The notes below the pieces were generated by a model. It was not told the origin of the DNA, ran no database searches, and saw nothing but the letters and a program-made list of their open reading frames with translations. 55,173 bases of DNA from Parachitinimonas caeni (GTDB taxonomy: Bacteria; Pseudomonadota; Gammaproteobacteria; Burkholderiales; Chitinimonadaceae), in the NCBI RefSeq assembly GCF_030129945.1, contig NZ_JARRAF010000031.1, positions 1 to 55,173 on the forward strand, written 5' to 3'. This document shows, in pieces, positions 1 to 8,377 of the stretch (position 1 is its first letter; each line of letters begins with the position of its first letter). A program made the position numbers and the translations under genes.

Positions 1-227
1 TCTCGCCAGGGGGCTCCAGTGCGCAGAATCCAGAACACAGCATTGATAAACAATCGGTTGTCTTTGGCTACGCCTCCCCACTGACCTGCCTGGCCCGGAA
101 GATGAGGGGACAGCAAGGCCCAAGTGGTGTCGCATGATGTCATGCCGGTGGGTGCTGCTCATGTCAATCCTTATAAATCGCAAAATACTCTTATTCGACT
201 AAATCCTAACTCGTGACGACACCATCT

Positions 228-461
228 AGGCTCTGTTGCCATTTTGTTTTCGGATCGCGTTTCGTCGAATTTGGGCCAGATGCTAGGAGAACAACGCGCC
301 GCTTAGTGGGCTAAGCAAGCGTTTTCCATTTGGGCGCACAGGCTATACGGCTTGCTATGCAATCCAACAGCCTGGCAGTCAACACCGCAGCAGGCCCAAA
401 TCCGGCGAAACCCTCCGGGCCGGGCCCCGCGCGACCGGAAACAAAACATCAACGGAGCCCA
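228..461. repeat. Inverted-repeat element, about 234 bp, AGGCTCTGTTG-type tips
   Basis: The left tip reads AGGCTCTGTTGCC, followed by a GTTTTCGGATCGCG block. The right tip, read on the other strand, gives TGGGCTCCGTTGATG followed by GTTTCCGGTCGCG. Both arms continue into a TTTCGxCG-ATTTGGGCC block, with about 19 extra GC-rich bases in the right arm. The interior holds GCTTAGTGGGCTAAGCAAGC (about 301-322). Positions 364-424 match 55111-55171 perfectly in inverted orientation (61 nt). No open frame looks like a transposase. It resembles a MITE or other non-autonomous element, and its family is unknown to me. Confidence 0.75.
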
Positions 462-574
462 GGCCAGCTATGACCTTGGCGACGCATTATTTGTTGTGAC
501 GAGGAGGTCCGTTGGCGCAGTGAAATGGGCCGTTGTACGGTCGCCATGACGCAATCCGCGCCTCCGGGAATTTT

Positions 575-603
575 CAGGCAATGGGCGAGTGGCCCATTGC
601 CTG
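575..603 (-). terminator. Hairpin just downstream of pepN
   Basis: CAGGCAATGGGC at 575-586 pairs perfectly with GCCCATTGCCTG at 592-603 across a 5-nt loop. It begins 12 bp past the pepN stop. There is no U-tract on the minus strand after the stem, so it may stabilise the mRNA 3' end rather than act as a classical intrinsic terminator. Confidence 0.5.
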
Positions 604-614
604 ATACACCTGGA

Positions 615-3266
615 TCAGGCCAGGTTCTTTGAGATGATTTCGAAGACGTCGCGGGACAAATCGGCGTGCGCAGCCAGCTTTTCCAGCGCAGTTTTAGCCT
701 GGGCCCGGCGTGTGGGCTCCAGTTTCTTCCAGCGGTTGAAGCTGCGGGCCAGGCGCGAGGCAACCTGTGGATTCAGCTTGTCCAGAACCAGAATCTGCTC
801 AGCCGCGAATGCATAGCCGGCGCCATCCGCACGGTGGAAACCTGCGAGATTGGATGAGCAGAATGTTGCCAGCAAGGCGTAAACCTTGTTCGGATTGGTG
901 ATCTGGAAGGCCGGGTGTTGTTGCAGGGCCCGTACCCGGTCGAGCGCGTCGGCCCGCTTGTCCATGGCTTGCAGCGTAAACCACTTGTTCATCACCAGCG
1001 GATCGTCTTGCCAGCGGTTGGCGAAGTCGGCCAACGCCGTGGCGCCTTGCGGAAGCTCCACCAGAGCTGCCAGCGCGGCTTGGCTGTCCGTCATGTTGTT
1101 GGCTTGCTGGAATTGGGTCTGAGCCAGCTCAATGAATGCAGGCTCATCCAGACTGGTCAGATAACCCAGGCACACGTTCTTGAGGGCCCGCTTGGCAATA
1201 TCGACTGCCGCATAGCGATACGCCTGCGTGGCGCCACAGAAGCGTGCATAGGTGTGCTTGAACTCGCTGCGCAGTGCCTTGGCCAGCGCGACTCGCAAGT
1301 ACTCGCGTGCCGTGCGGATGGCATCGGGATGGATTTCATCGACCTGATCGGCAAGATAGGTTTCGGCAGGCAGCGTGAACATCAGCGCGATCAGGGCCGG
1401 GTCTGCGGCTTCGTCCAGCAGGGCGCGGCGCATGGCATCAACCAGCTCGCCTGGCAGGCTCAAGGTTTCGCTTGCTCGGGCTGCAGCGATCAGTTCCAGC
1501 AGCACTTCGCGGATCAGGGTGTGCGAGGCTTCCCAGCGGCAGAATGAATCGCTGTCATGCGCCATCAGGAAGGCGAGTTCCTGGCGGGTCCACGGGTAGT
1601 CCAGCTTCACCGGTGCCGAAAAACCGCGCAGCAGTGAAGGGGTGGGCTGTGCCGAGATACCGGTAAAGACAAAACGCTGGCTGGCTTCGGTCAACTGCAG
1701 CACGCGGGTTGTGCCCTGCAGGCTGGCTTCGCCTGCCAATTGCAGTGGAATTTCTGCGCCTGCGGCATCCAGCAAGCCCAGTGCGATCGGGATGTGGAAT
1801 GGCAGTTTTTCCGGCTGGCCGGGGGTCGGTGGGCAGGTCTGGCTGATGTCCAGTGTGTAGGTTTGATTCGCAGCATCAAACTGGCTGACGACTTTGACCA
1901 CCGGGGTGCCGGCCTGGCTGTACCAGCGCTTGAACTGGGTGAAGTCGAAGCCATTGGCATCACCCATCGCGGCGGCGAAGTCATCGCAGGTGACGGCCTG
2001 ACCATCGTGGCGCTTGAAGTAGAGGTCGATCCCCTTGCGGTAGCCTTCGGCGCCAAGCAGTGTGTGATACATGCGTACAACTTCGGCACCCTTCTCATAA
2101 ATCGTGACCGTGTAGAAGTTATTGATCTCGATATAAGAGTCTGGGCGGACCGGGTGGGCCATCGGGCTGGCATCTTCTGCGAACTGGGCAGTTCGCAGGG
2201 TGCGTACGTCGTCGATGCGCTTGACCGCACGCGAAGTCATGTCGGCGGTGAATTCCTGATCACGGAAGACGGTCAAGCCCTCTTTCAGCGACAGCTGGAA
2301 CCAGTCGCGGCAGGTGACGCGGTTGCCGGTCCAGTTGTGGAAGTATTCGTGGGCAATCACGGCCTCGACCCCCATATAGTCGGCATCGGTCGCGGTTTCA
2401 GGGCGGGCCAGCACGTATTTGGTGTTGAAGATGTTGAGGCCCTTGTTTTCCATCGCGCCCATATTGAAGTCGCTGACGGCGACGATCATGTAGCTGTCGA
2501 GGTCGTATTCGAGGCCGTAGACGTCTTCATCCCACTTCATCGAGCGCTTTACCGACTCCATCGCGTGATGGCATTTCTCCAGGTCCTGCGGCTCGACATA
2601 GATTTCCAGTGCCACTTTTCGACCGGAACGGGTGGTGAAGCTGTCTTGCAGGCAGGAGAGTTTGCCAGCAACCAGTGCAAACAGATAAGAGGGCTTCTTG
2701 AAAGGATCGACCCACTTGACCCAATGGCGGTTGCGATCGTACTGACCTTCACCAACCCGGTTGCCATTCGACAGCAGTACCGGGTACTTGCTGCGATCGG
2801 CAATGATGGTGGTGGTAAACCGGGTCATGACATCGGGCCGGTCGAGGTAGTAGGTGATCTTGCGGAAGCCTTCGGCCTCGCACTGGGTGAAGAAGTTACC
2901 GTTCGATTTGTACAAACCCATCAGGCTGGTGTTTTTCTGGGGCTCGATACGGGTGGTGATTTCCAGAATGGCCGACTCGCCCAAACCTTTGATGGTCAGC
3001 GACTCATCATCCACATCGTAGCGGTCGGTGGACATCGGCTCGCCATCGAGCAACACCGATTCAAGCATCAGTTCGTGGCCGTCCAGAACCAGGTCGGCAT
3101 CGGAGACCGGGTGGTCTGGATTGCGGTGCAATACCAGGCGTGAGCTGACGCGTGTGGAGGTTTCGTCCAGCTCAAAGGTCAGGTCAACACGGTCGAGCAG
3201 AAAAGCCGGCACGACGTAGTCGCGCAGGAGGATAGGCTGTGGGGCTATCGAATCGCGTTTGTTCAT
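615..3266 (-). CDS. pepN: Aminopeptidase N (M1 family metallopeptidase)
   Basis: This is a cytoplasmic zinc aminopeptidase that removes N-terminal residues during peptide turnover. The 883-residue product is close to the 870 residues of E. coli PepN. The M1 hallmarks are present at the expected places: the exopeptidase motif GAMEN near residue 269 and the zinc motif HEYFHNW near residue 305, followed by the downstream Glu ligand region (KEGLTVFRDQEF). The rest of the protein fits the DUF3458-type helical C-terminus of bacterial PepN. The start is the ATG at 3266; the upstream ribosome binding site is weak. The gene stands alone, facing away from the cysI operon. The family call is certain. 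Confidence 0.97.
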   Translation of the reverse strand: MNKRDSIAPQPILLRDYVVPAFLLDRVDLTFELDETSTRVSSRLVLHRNPDHPVSDADLVLDGHELMLESVLLDGEPMSTDRYDVDDESLTIKGLGESAILEITTRIEPQKNTSLMGLYKSNGNFFTQCEAEGFRKITYYLDRPDVMTRFTTTIIADRSKYPVLLSNGNRVGEGQYDRNRHWVKWVDPFKKPSYLFALVAGKLSCLQDSFTTRSGRKVALEIYVEPQDLEKCHHAMESVKRSMKWDEDVYGLEYDLDSYMIVAVSDFNMGAMENKGLNIFNTKYVLARPETATDADYMGVEAVIAHEYFHNWTGNRVTCRDWFQLSLKEGLTVFRDQEFTADMTSRAVKRIDDVRTLRTAQFAEDASPMAHPVRPDSYIEINNFYTVTIYEKGAEVVRMYHTLLGAEGYRKGIDLYFKRHDGQAVTCDDFAAAMGDANGFDFTQFKRWYSQAGTPVVKVVSQFDAANQTYTLDISQTCPPTPGQPEKLPFHIPIALGLLDAAGAEIPLQLAGEASLQGTTRVLQLTEASQRFVFTGISAQPTPSLLRGFSAPVKLDYPWTRQELAFLMAHDSDSFCRWEASHTLIREVLLELIAAARASETLSLPGELVDAMRRALLDEAADPALIALMFTLPAETYLADQVDEIHPDAIRTAREYLRVALAKALRSEFKHTYARFCGATQAYRYAAVDIAKRALKNVCLGYLTSLDEPAFIELAQTQFQQANNMTDSQAALAALVELPQGATALADFANRWQDDPLVMNKWFTLQAMDKRADALDRVRALQQHPAFQITNPNKVYALLATFCSSNLAGFHRADGAGYAFAAEQILVLDKLNPQVASRLARSFNRWKKLEPTRRAQAKTALEKLAAHADLSRDVFEIISKNLA

Positions 3267-3793
3267 GGTGTGTCTCGTTGCGACAGGTACAAAAAAGGCT
3301 CTGCGGCGTGGGTGACCGTCGCTGCCGGTGTGGTCTGAGGGCCGGACTTTCTACGTCATCACCAATGGATGGCGGTTGTCTGGCCCGTATTCTTGTCCAG
3401 GCGCTGTTGACGTTTTGTTTTTGGATCGCGTTTCGTCGGAAAACGGCCTGGCGCCGCGTGACAGAACGCTTGCATCGAATGACTATGCGGCGTGCCCTGT
3501 GCCTTGCTCCAGGCGGCTTTCCGGCGAAACGCGATCCCTAAAAGAGGGTTAGCAGTGCCTGGGAAAGCGCCGCATTATAGCGTTTCCGGATTGTGAAAAC
3601 TTGGCACGTCGCAGCATTGCGCAAGCATGTTACCGCCAGTCGATTGTTAGATTGACGTGGGCGTATATAAAGAAACTGCAAGTCTCATATAGAGAAATAT
3701 TCGTTTTTTTCATATAGCCTGATTGATATAGTCGGTGCTCTCGCATGGCGCAGGCTTCTGCTTTGGCCATGCAACCCGTAAAGAGGGATGCAG
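3267..3793. other. Divergent intergenic region between pepN and cysI
   Basis: About 520 bp contain the 165-bp inverted-repeat element at 3398-3562 and, after it, an AT-rich stretch (about 3640-3780) likely to carry the cysI promoter. I could not identify a convincing -35/-10 pair or a CysB site by eye, and I see no gene here. Confidence 0.5.
3398..3562. repeat. Inverted-repeat element, about 165 bp, with about 54-nt arms
   Basis: The left arm starts CCAGGCGCTGTTGACG and continues through GGATCGCGTTTCGTCGGAAA. The right arm, read on the minus strand, starts CCAGGCACTGCTAACC and continues through GGATCGCGTTTCGCCGGAAA. Both end in a CCTGG block. The outer tips and the GGATCGCGTTTCG block match the element at 228-461, so it belongs to the same family, with a different interior. 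It has no coding capacity. Confidence 0.75.
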
Positions 3794-5461
3794 ATGTATC
3801 AATATGATGATTACGATCAGAAGATCGTTGACCAACGCGTGGCGCAATTTCGCGACCAGACTCGCCGCTTTCTGGCCGGCGAATTGACCGGCGAAGAATT
3901 CCGCCCCCTGCGCCTGCAAAATGGCCTGTATATCCAGCGCCATGCACCGATGTTGCGGGTGGCGATTCCCTACGGCCATTTGCGCAGTGACCAGGTCCGC
4001 AAACTCGCTGAGATTGCGCGCAAATACGACCGGGGCTATGGCCATTTCACGACCCGTCAGAACATCCAGTACAACTGGCCGAAGCTGGAAGACGTGCCAG
4101 AGATTCTGGCGGAGCTGGCCACGGTGCAGATGCATGCGATCCAGACTTCGGGGAATTGCGTTCGCAATACCACCACCGATCAATTCGCAGGTGTTGCTCA
4201 CGACGAATTGATTGATCCGCGCCCCTGGTGTGAATTGATTCGCCAGTGGTCCACCTTTCATCCCGAATTTGCGCACTTGCCGCGAAAGTTCAAGATTGCC
4301 GTCAGTGGCTCGGTGGAAGACCGGGCTGCCAGCTGGGTACATGACATCGGCTTGCATATGGTGACCGATGCGCAGGGAGAAATCGGGTTCAAGGTGATTG
4401 TCGGGGGCGGCCTCGGGCGCACGCCGATGGTGGGTTCGGTGATTCGCGAATACCTGCCACGCTGGCATCTGCTCAGCTATCTCGATGCCATCCTGCGGGT
4501 GTACAACCGCTATGGGCGCCGGGATAACAAGTACAAGGCCCGTATCAAGATTCTGGTCAAGGCCATGACACCAGAAGCCTTCGCCGCCAAGGTCGAGGCG
4601 GAATGGCAGCATCTGCAAGATGGGCCGATGACGCTTACTCAGACCGAAATCGACCGCGTATCCGCTTTCTTTACCGCACCCGCCTATGAACGCCTGGCCG
4701 GGGATGACGCAGGTTTTCTGCAGCTGAAAGCCGAGAACAAGGCGTTTGCCCGCTGGGTACAGCGCAATGTGTTTGCGCATAAGCAACCGGGGTATGCCGC
4801 AGTTACCCTGTCGCTCAAGAGCACCGGTATTGCACCGGGCGATGCCACGGCAGATCAGCTTGATGGCGTGGCTGATCTGGCCGACCGTTATGCATTCGGG
4901 GAAGTCCGTGTCAGCCATGAGCAAAACCTGATTCTGGCCGATGTTCGTCAAAGCGATCTGGCGGCAGTCTGGGATGCGGCGAAAAAGCTGGGTTTTGCCA
5001 CACCGAATATTGGGTTGATTACCGACATCGTCTGTTGTCCAGGGGGGGACTTCTGCGATCTGGCCAATGCCAAGTCCATCCCGATTGCAGAGGGTGTTCA
5101 GCGCATTTTCGACGAGGAAGATTACCTGTTTGATCTGGGCGAGATCGACCTCAATATCTCAGGCTGCATGAATTCCTGCGGCCACCATCATGTTGGTCAC
5201 ATCGGTATTCTGGGCGTCGATAAAAGCGGTTCGGAGTGGTATCAGATATCGCTGGGTGGGCGTCAGGGGCACGCGGCGAGTCTGGGTAAGGTTATCGGAC
5301 CAAGCTTCGCGCAGGATGATGTTCCGGCAGTGATTAAACAAATCATTGATGTCTATGTCGAGCAACGTCTAGCTGACGAACGCTTCATCGATGTGTTTGA
5401 CCGCCTGGGCATTGAGCCTTTCAAGGCCCGCGTGTATCAGAAGGAGCGTGCGCATGGGTAA
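3794..5461 (+). CDS. cysI: Sulfite reductase (NADPH-type) hemoprotein beta subunit / nitrite-sulfite reductase
   Basis: This siroheme and [4Fe-4S] enzyme reduces sulfite to sulfide in cysteine synthesis. The product has 555 residues, near the usual length for CysI. The cluster cysteines are visible as CCPGGDFC (around residue 414) and GCMNSCGHHH (around 457). The N-terminal half has the TTRQNIQYNW substrate-side block. Two ATGs lie six bases apart: the one at 3788 directly abuts the AGAGGG Shine-Dalgarno, so the second, at 3794, with a 6-nt spacing, is the likelier start. The stop overlaps the next gene by 8 bp. A dissimilatory or nitrite role cannot be excluded, but cobA and DUF934 next door favour sulfur assimilation. 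Confidence 0.93.
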   Translation: MYQYDDYDQKIVDQRVAQFRDQTRRFLAGELTGEEFRPLRLQNGLYIQRHAPMLRVAIPYGHLRSDQVRKLAEIARKYDRGYGHFTTRQNIQYNWPKLEDVPEILAELATVQMHAIQTSGNCVRNTTTDQFAGVAHDELIDPRPWCELIRQWSTFHPEFAHLPRKFKIAVSGSVEDRAASWVHDIGLHMVTDAQGEIGFKVIVGGGLGRTPMVGSVIREYLPRWHLLSYLDAILRVYNRYGRRDNKYKARIKILVKAMTPEAFAAKVEAEWQHLQDGPMTLTQTEIDRVSAFFTAPAYERLAGDDAGFLQLKAENKAFARWVQRNVFAHKQPGYAAVTLSLKSTGIAPGDATADQLDGVADLADRYAFGEVRVSHEQNLILADVRQSDLAAVWDAAKKLGFATPNIGLITDIVCCPGGDFCDLANAKSIPIAEGVQRIFDEEDYLFDLGEIDLNISGCMNSCGHHHVGHIGILGVDKSGSEWYQISLGGRQGHAASLGKVIGPSFAQDDVPAVIKQIIDVYVEQRLADERFIDVFDRLGIEPFKARVYQKERAHG

Positions 5462-5963
5462 GCATCCCCACATTATCCGGCTCGATCGGGCGAGCGGACA
5501 TCGTGAAATCGTTGCGAATCACTGGATACGGGTCGCAGAAGCTGGCGATGATGCCGTGCCAGGCCACACCTTGCTGCCGCTCAAACAATGGCTGGAGCGT
5601 CGTGACGAATTGCTTGAGCGTGATGATGTCGGTATCTGGTTTGCCCCGGACGACGAGCCCGAGGCATTGGGGGCGGATGCAGTCAGGCTGGCCATCATTG
5701 CCGTTGACTTCCCAGCCTTTACCGATGGACGGGGTTTCAGCATTGGTCGCCTGCTGCGGGAGCGTTATGGATTTACGGGTGAACTGCGGGCGGTCGGAGA
5801 CGTCTTCAAAGATACCTTGAACTACCTGCGACGCTGTGGTTTCGACGCCTTCGAAATACGTGCGGACAAAGACGTTGAAGAAGCGGCCAAGGGCTTGGAT
5901 GACTTTGATGACGCGTATCAGAACAGCGTGGATCAGCCTGCGCCTTTGTTCCGGAGACGTTGA
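5454..5963 (+). CDS. DUF934 family protein, sulfite reductase partner
   Basis: The product has 169 residues and the DUF934 signature: a conserved FTDGRGFSIGRLLRERYGF block (about residues 89-107), then GELRAVGDVFKDTL and a following arginine-rich GF.AFE stretch. The start is the ATG at 5454, eight bases inside the cysI end, with AAGGAG at 5441. Genes of this family commonly sit beside cysI in beta- and gammaproteobacteria and are thought to act in sulfite reduction, but the biochemical role is not firmly known to me. No signal peptide or membrane segment is seen, so it should be cytoplasmic. Confidence 0.9.
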   Translation: MGKHPHIIRLDRASGHREIVANHWIRVAEAGDDAVPGHTLLPLKQWLERRDELLERDDVGIWFAPDDEPEALGADAVRLAIIAVDFPAFTDGRGFSIGRLLRERYGFTGELRAVGDVFKDTLNYLRRCGFDAFEIRADKDVEEAAKGLDDFDDAYQNSVDQPAPLFRRR

Positions 5964-6023
5964 GGTGAGTGCCGGTATTCGTCGCATTCGCGGGGATTGC
6001 TTGATGCATGAGGAGATCCGGGC

Positions 6024-6791
6024 ATGACAGCTTCGTCACTTGGCAAAGTGTATCTGGTTGGTGCGGGTCCCGGTGCGGCGGATCTGATCACCGTGCGCGG
6101 CATGCGACTGTTGGCGCAGGCCGACATCGTATTTTATGACGCATTGGTCCAGCCCGAGATGCTGACCTATTGCCCGCAGGCCGAGCAGATTGCAGTGGGA
6201 AAGCGCTGCGATCAGGCTTCGACGCAGCAACGCTTCATCAACAAAATGTTGGTGGATGCCGCCCGCAAGCATGCCTGCGTTGTCCGCCTGAAGGGGGGCG
6301 ACCCCATGCTGTTCGGCCGGGCGCAGGAAGAGCTGGCCGAGTTGACGGCTGCCGGCGTGGTCTGCGAAGTCGTACCCGGAGTGACCGCCGCTTTGGCAGC
6401 CAGTGCAGATGCCGGGGTTTCGCTGACTAGCCGTGGTTTGGCCCGCAATGTTCTGTTTGCCACGGCGCGGGTGGGGCAGGGTGAAAGTCCGGCTGACTGG
6501 GTCGCGCCAGTGGTCGCGGCCGATACGGCCGTGCTCTATATGGGCGTGAAACAGGCGGCGGAAGTGGCGGCGGCGCTGCTGGCTGGGGGCATGCGTGCTG
6601 ATCGGCCGCTGATGATTGTGGAGAATGCTTCCTTGCCAACATCCCGCCAGTGGCAGCTGACGCTGGCAGAATTGGCAGATGTGGCCGGCTGGAATCTCAG
6701 CGGCCCAGCCATTTTGATGATCGGTGAGGTTTATCGAGCTGCCGCAGCGATCAGGGTTAGCGAGGACAAGTGCTGGTCTAACGTGGCGTGA
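6024..6791 (+). CDS. cobA: Uroporphyrinogen-III C-methyltransferase (SUMT)
   Basis: The enzyme methylates uroporphyrinogen III twice with S-adenosylmethionine to give precorrin-2, the precursor of siroheme. The 255-residue protein has the tetrapyrrole methylase P-loop-like VYLVGAGPGAADLITVRG start, the DALV motif, and the RLKGGDPMLFGRAQEE motif near residue 90. It is the single-domain form and has no CysG dehydrogenase/chelatase domain, so those steps must come from elsewhere. It sits 60 bp after the DUF934 gene with AGGAG at 6010, so it is probably cotranscribed with cysI and supplies its cofactor. Its last 14 bp overlap a convergent gene. Confidence 0.95.
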   Translation: MTASSLGKVYLVGAGPGAADLITVRGMRLLAQADIVFYDALVQPEMLTYCPQAEQIAVGKRCDQASTQQRFINKMLVDAARKHACVVRLKGGDPMLFGRAQEELAELTAAGVVCEVVPGVTAALAASADAGVSLTSRGLARNVLFATARVGQGESPADWVAPVVAADTAVLYMGVKQAAEVAAALLAGGMRADRPLMIVENASLPTSRQWQLTLAELADVAGWNLSGPAILMIGEVYRAAAAIRVSEDKCWSNVA

Positions 6792-7113
6792 TCTCTACCG
6801 GTGTGCCGGGCTTTTGTGGTCGCGACTTGTTGGGATCAGTCTGATCGGCGGTTTGTGCCTCAATGGACTTCAGTCGTCCGTCCGCAGCTGCCCGTTCGAT
6901 TTGCGTGCGCAGGTAGATGTCCTGGCGTGCCCGCAATTCCAGCTCCTGCTGGGTTGGAGGTAGGGGCTCTGGCTTGTAGGGTGGACGATAGACGGGCGGG
7001 CGGTGCGGATGGTAGACCGGCGCGGCGTTCTGCATAGGTTCGCTGTCTGCAGCGGCAAACCCCGTTGCACTCACCGTCAACACGGCCAATCCGAGGGCGG
7101 TCACTTTATTCAT
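6778..7113 (-). CDS. Small secreted proline-rich protein of unknown function
   Basis: This 111-residue protein starts with a clear Sec signal peptide (MNKVTALGLAVLTVSATGFA, cleavage near AAA-DS). The mature chain has a His/Pro/Tyr-rich stretch (HPHRPPVYRPPYKPEPLPP) followed by a charged helix-like segment rich in Glu, Arg and Gln. The start at 7113 has a good purine-rich ribosome binding site (AGAGGAAGAG). It converges on cobA with a 14-bp overlap and follows the ycaQ-like gene by 21 bp on the same strand. I recognise no family. Confidence 0.65.
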   Translation of the reverse strand: MNKVTALGLAVLTVSATGFAAADSEPMQNAAPVYHPHRPPVYRPPYKPEPLPPTQQELELRARQDIYLRTQIERAAADGRLKSIEAQTADQTDPNKSRPQKPGTPVEITPR

Positions 7114-7134
7114 CTCTTCCTCTTTTCCGATGGC

Positions 7135-8263
7135 CTATGCCATCTCGACCTTGCCGACGCCTTCAAGTTCAAGAAACCGGGCAAAGCGCTCAAGTTCGAC
7201 TCCCAAAGCCTGCTCGAAGTTGGCCTGCCGCTTGATTGTCTGTGCATGCCCGAGTTGCGCATCCAGTCGTCCTGCGTTCTGTTTGAGATTCGCCCAGCCA
7301 ATGACCTGATCTGCCCACAGCACGGGTAATGCGTAGTAGCCAAACTGCCGCTTCTCGGGCGGCGTATAGGCTTCCAGTCGGTAGTCCCAGCCCCAGAACA
7401 GGGCAAAGCGCCGGCGGTCCCAGACGATGGGGTCAAATGGGGCTAATAGCCTGACCTGCTGCCGGATGCTGCCTGCCATATCCTCTGCTTGTGGCAGCAA
7501 CCAGCGAGTCCCTTCCAATTCGATCATTGCCAACCAGCCCTCGTCCTGCCAGCGCCTGACCCAGTCTGACTTGCTCTTCAGCAAGTGGCGCAATTGGGGG
7601 GGCGCCATAGCGCAGCATTTGCAGCAACTGCTTGAAACTCGCCTCGGGCAGTGGGGCGTAGAGCGCCAGAATCAAACGGGCTGCGCCAGCCAATTGCTGT
7701 TCCGGACTCAGGCCGAGTTCCGCCAGATGCGCGAGCTTGGCAGGACCGTAGACGCGCGTGCCTTTGTCGCGCCTTACCACCCGCAGCTGACCACGATAGT
7801 GCAGGCTGTCGAGCAGGCCAGTTGTGGCATTGGAGCGCCCGCCCCAATAGTTGGCATAGGTCTGGCTGCCTAACTTGGCTTCGAGGTCGCGTGGATGAGT
7901 CGGACCGTGTTCAAGTACGTGCGAGAGCACGGCCTCCGCCAGCTCCGGCGCGTGGTGTTCGGCCCGCGTATTGCCCTCAAATTGCCTTGGATGCAGCCAT
8001 TGCTGGTGCTGTCTGGGCAAAAAGCCATAGTTGACCAGCACGTCTTCTTCGACATCCAGTTTGGGATAGCGTCGTTCCAGATCGCCATCGCGGTAGTTTT
8101 TTACCCGTAGCCGCAAGATCAGATCCTGGGCGCGTGCCGGCGCCCGAATCGGGTCTGCTTGAACAAAACCCAGGCGCTGGATGGCTTCGGGGAGTGTTGT
8201 AGGGGTAAACAAACTGCGGCTGATGGCATAACGACGCAAGGTCGCCAGAGTCGGGCTGGTCAT
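7135..8263 (-). pseudogene. ycaQ: YcaQ-like winged-helix DNA glycosylase, frameshifted at a G7 tract
   Basis: Two frames together encode one HTH_42/YcaQ-family protein, which in E. coli helps repair DNA crosslinks. The N-terminal part (about 221 residues) contains the RLGFVQADPIRAPARAQDL family opening and the YWGGRSNATTGLL region. The C-terminal part (about 155 residues) carries the LAPFDPIVWDRRRF and GYYALPVLW motifs. The break lies at seven Gs at 7596-7602. With six, the reading would run RYGAPQLRHLL smoothly and give about 376 residues, near the usual family length. It could be a sequencing error, a true inactivation, or a slipped-strand switch. The first ATG is at 8263; an in-frame TTG lies at 8278. 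Confidence 0.85.
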
Positions 8264-8294
8264 GAGGGGGCTTGTCAAAGAGTGCCGGCAGCCT

Positions 8295-8344
8295 GGTTCT
8301 ATTGACGTTAGGTTTGCGACTGTGAACCCAACGTCAACAGAACC
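8295..8344. repeat. 50-bp mini inverted-repeat element
   Basis: GGTTCTATTGACGTTAGGTT at the left faces a right arm which, read on the minus strand, is GGTTCTGTTGACGTTGGGTT: 20-nt arms with 2 mismatches around a 10-nt centre. The tips match the TCTGTTGACGTT ends of the longer elements. It lies between the MoxR stop and the ycaQ-like start, so its RNA hairpin would form between the two genes. Confidence 0.7.
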
Positions 8345-8377
8345 TGGAGCAGCCAGTTTGGATGGGGAGGGGCGTGA

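Larger units (their letters stand above)
1..614. other. Intergenic region downstream of pepN
   Basis: No convincing gene is seen here. Short open frames have no ribosome binding site or family signature. The stretch holds an inverted-repeat element (228-461) and a perfect 12-bp stem hairpin just beyond the pepN stop (575-603). Positions 1-227 show nothing I can name. Confidence 0.6.

Noticed and set aside
1740-3143. 467-residue plus-strand frame opposite pepN
   Set aside because: It is antisense to a firm pepN gene, matches no family, and is explained by GC-rich codon bias.
3710-4951. 413-residue minus-strand frame opposite cysI
   Set aside because: It is antisense to the clear cysI gene and has no domain signature.
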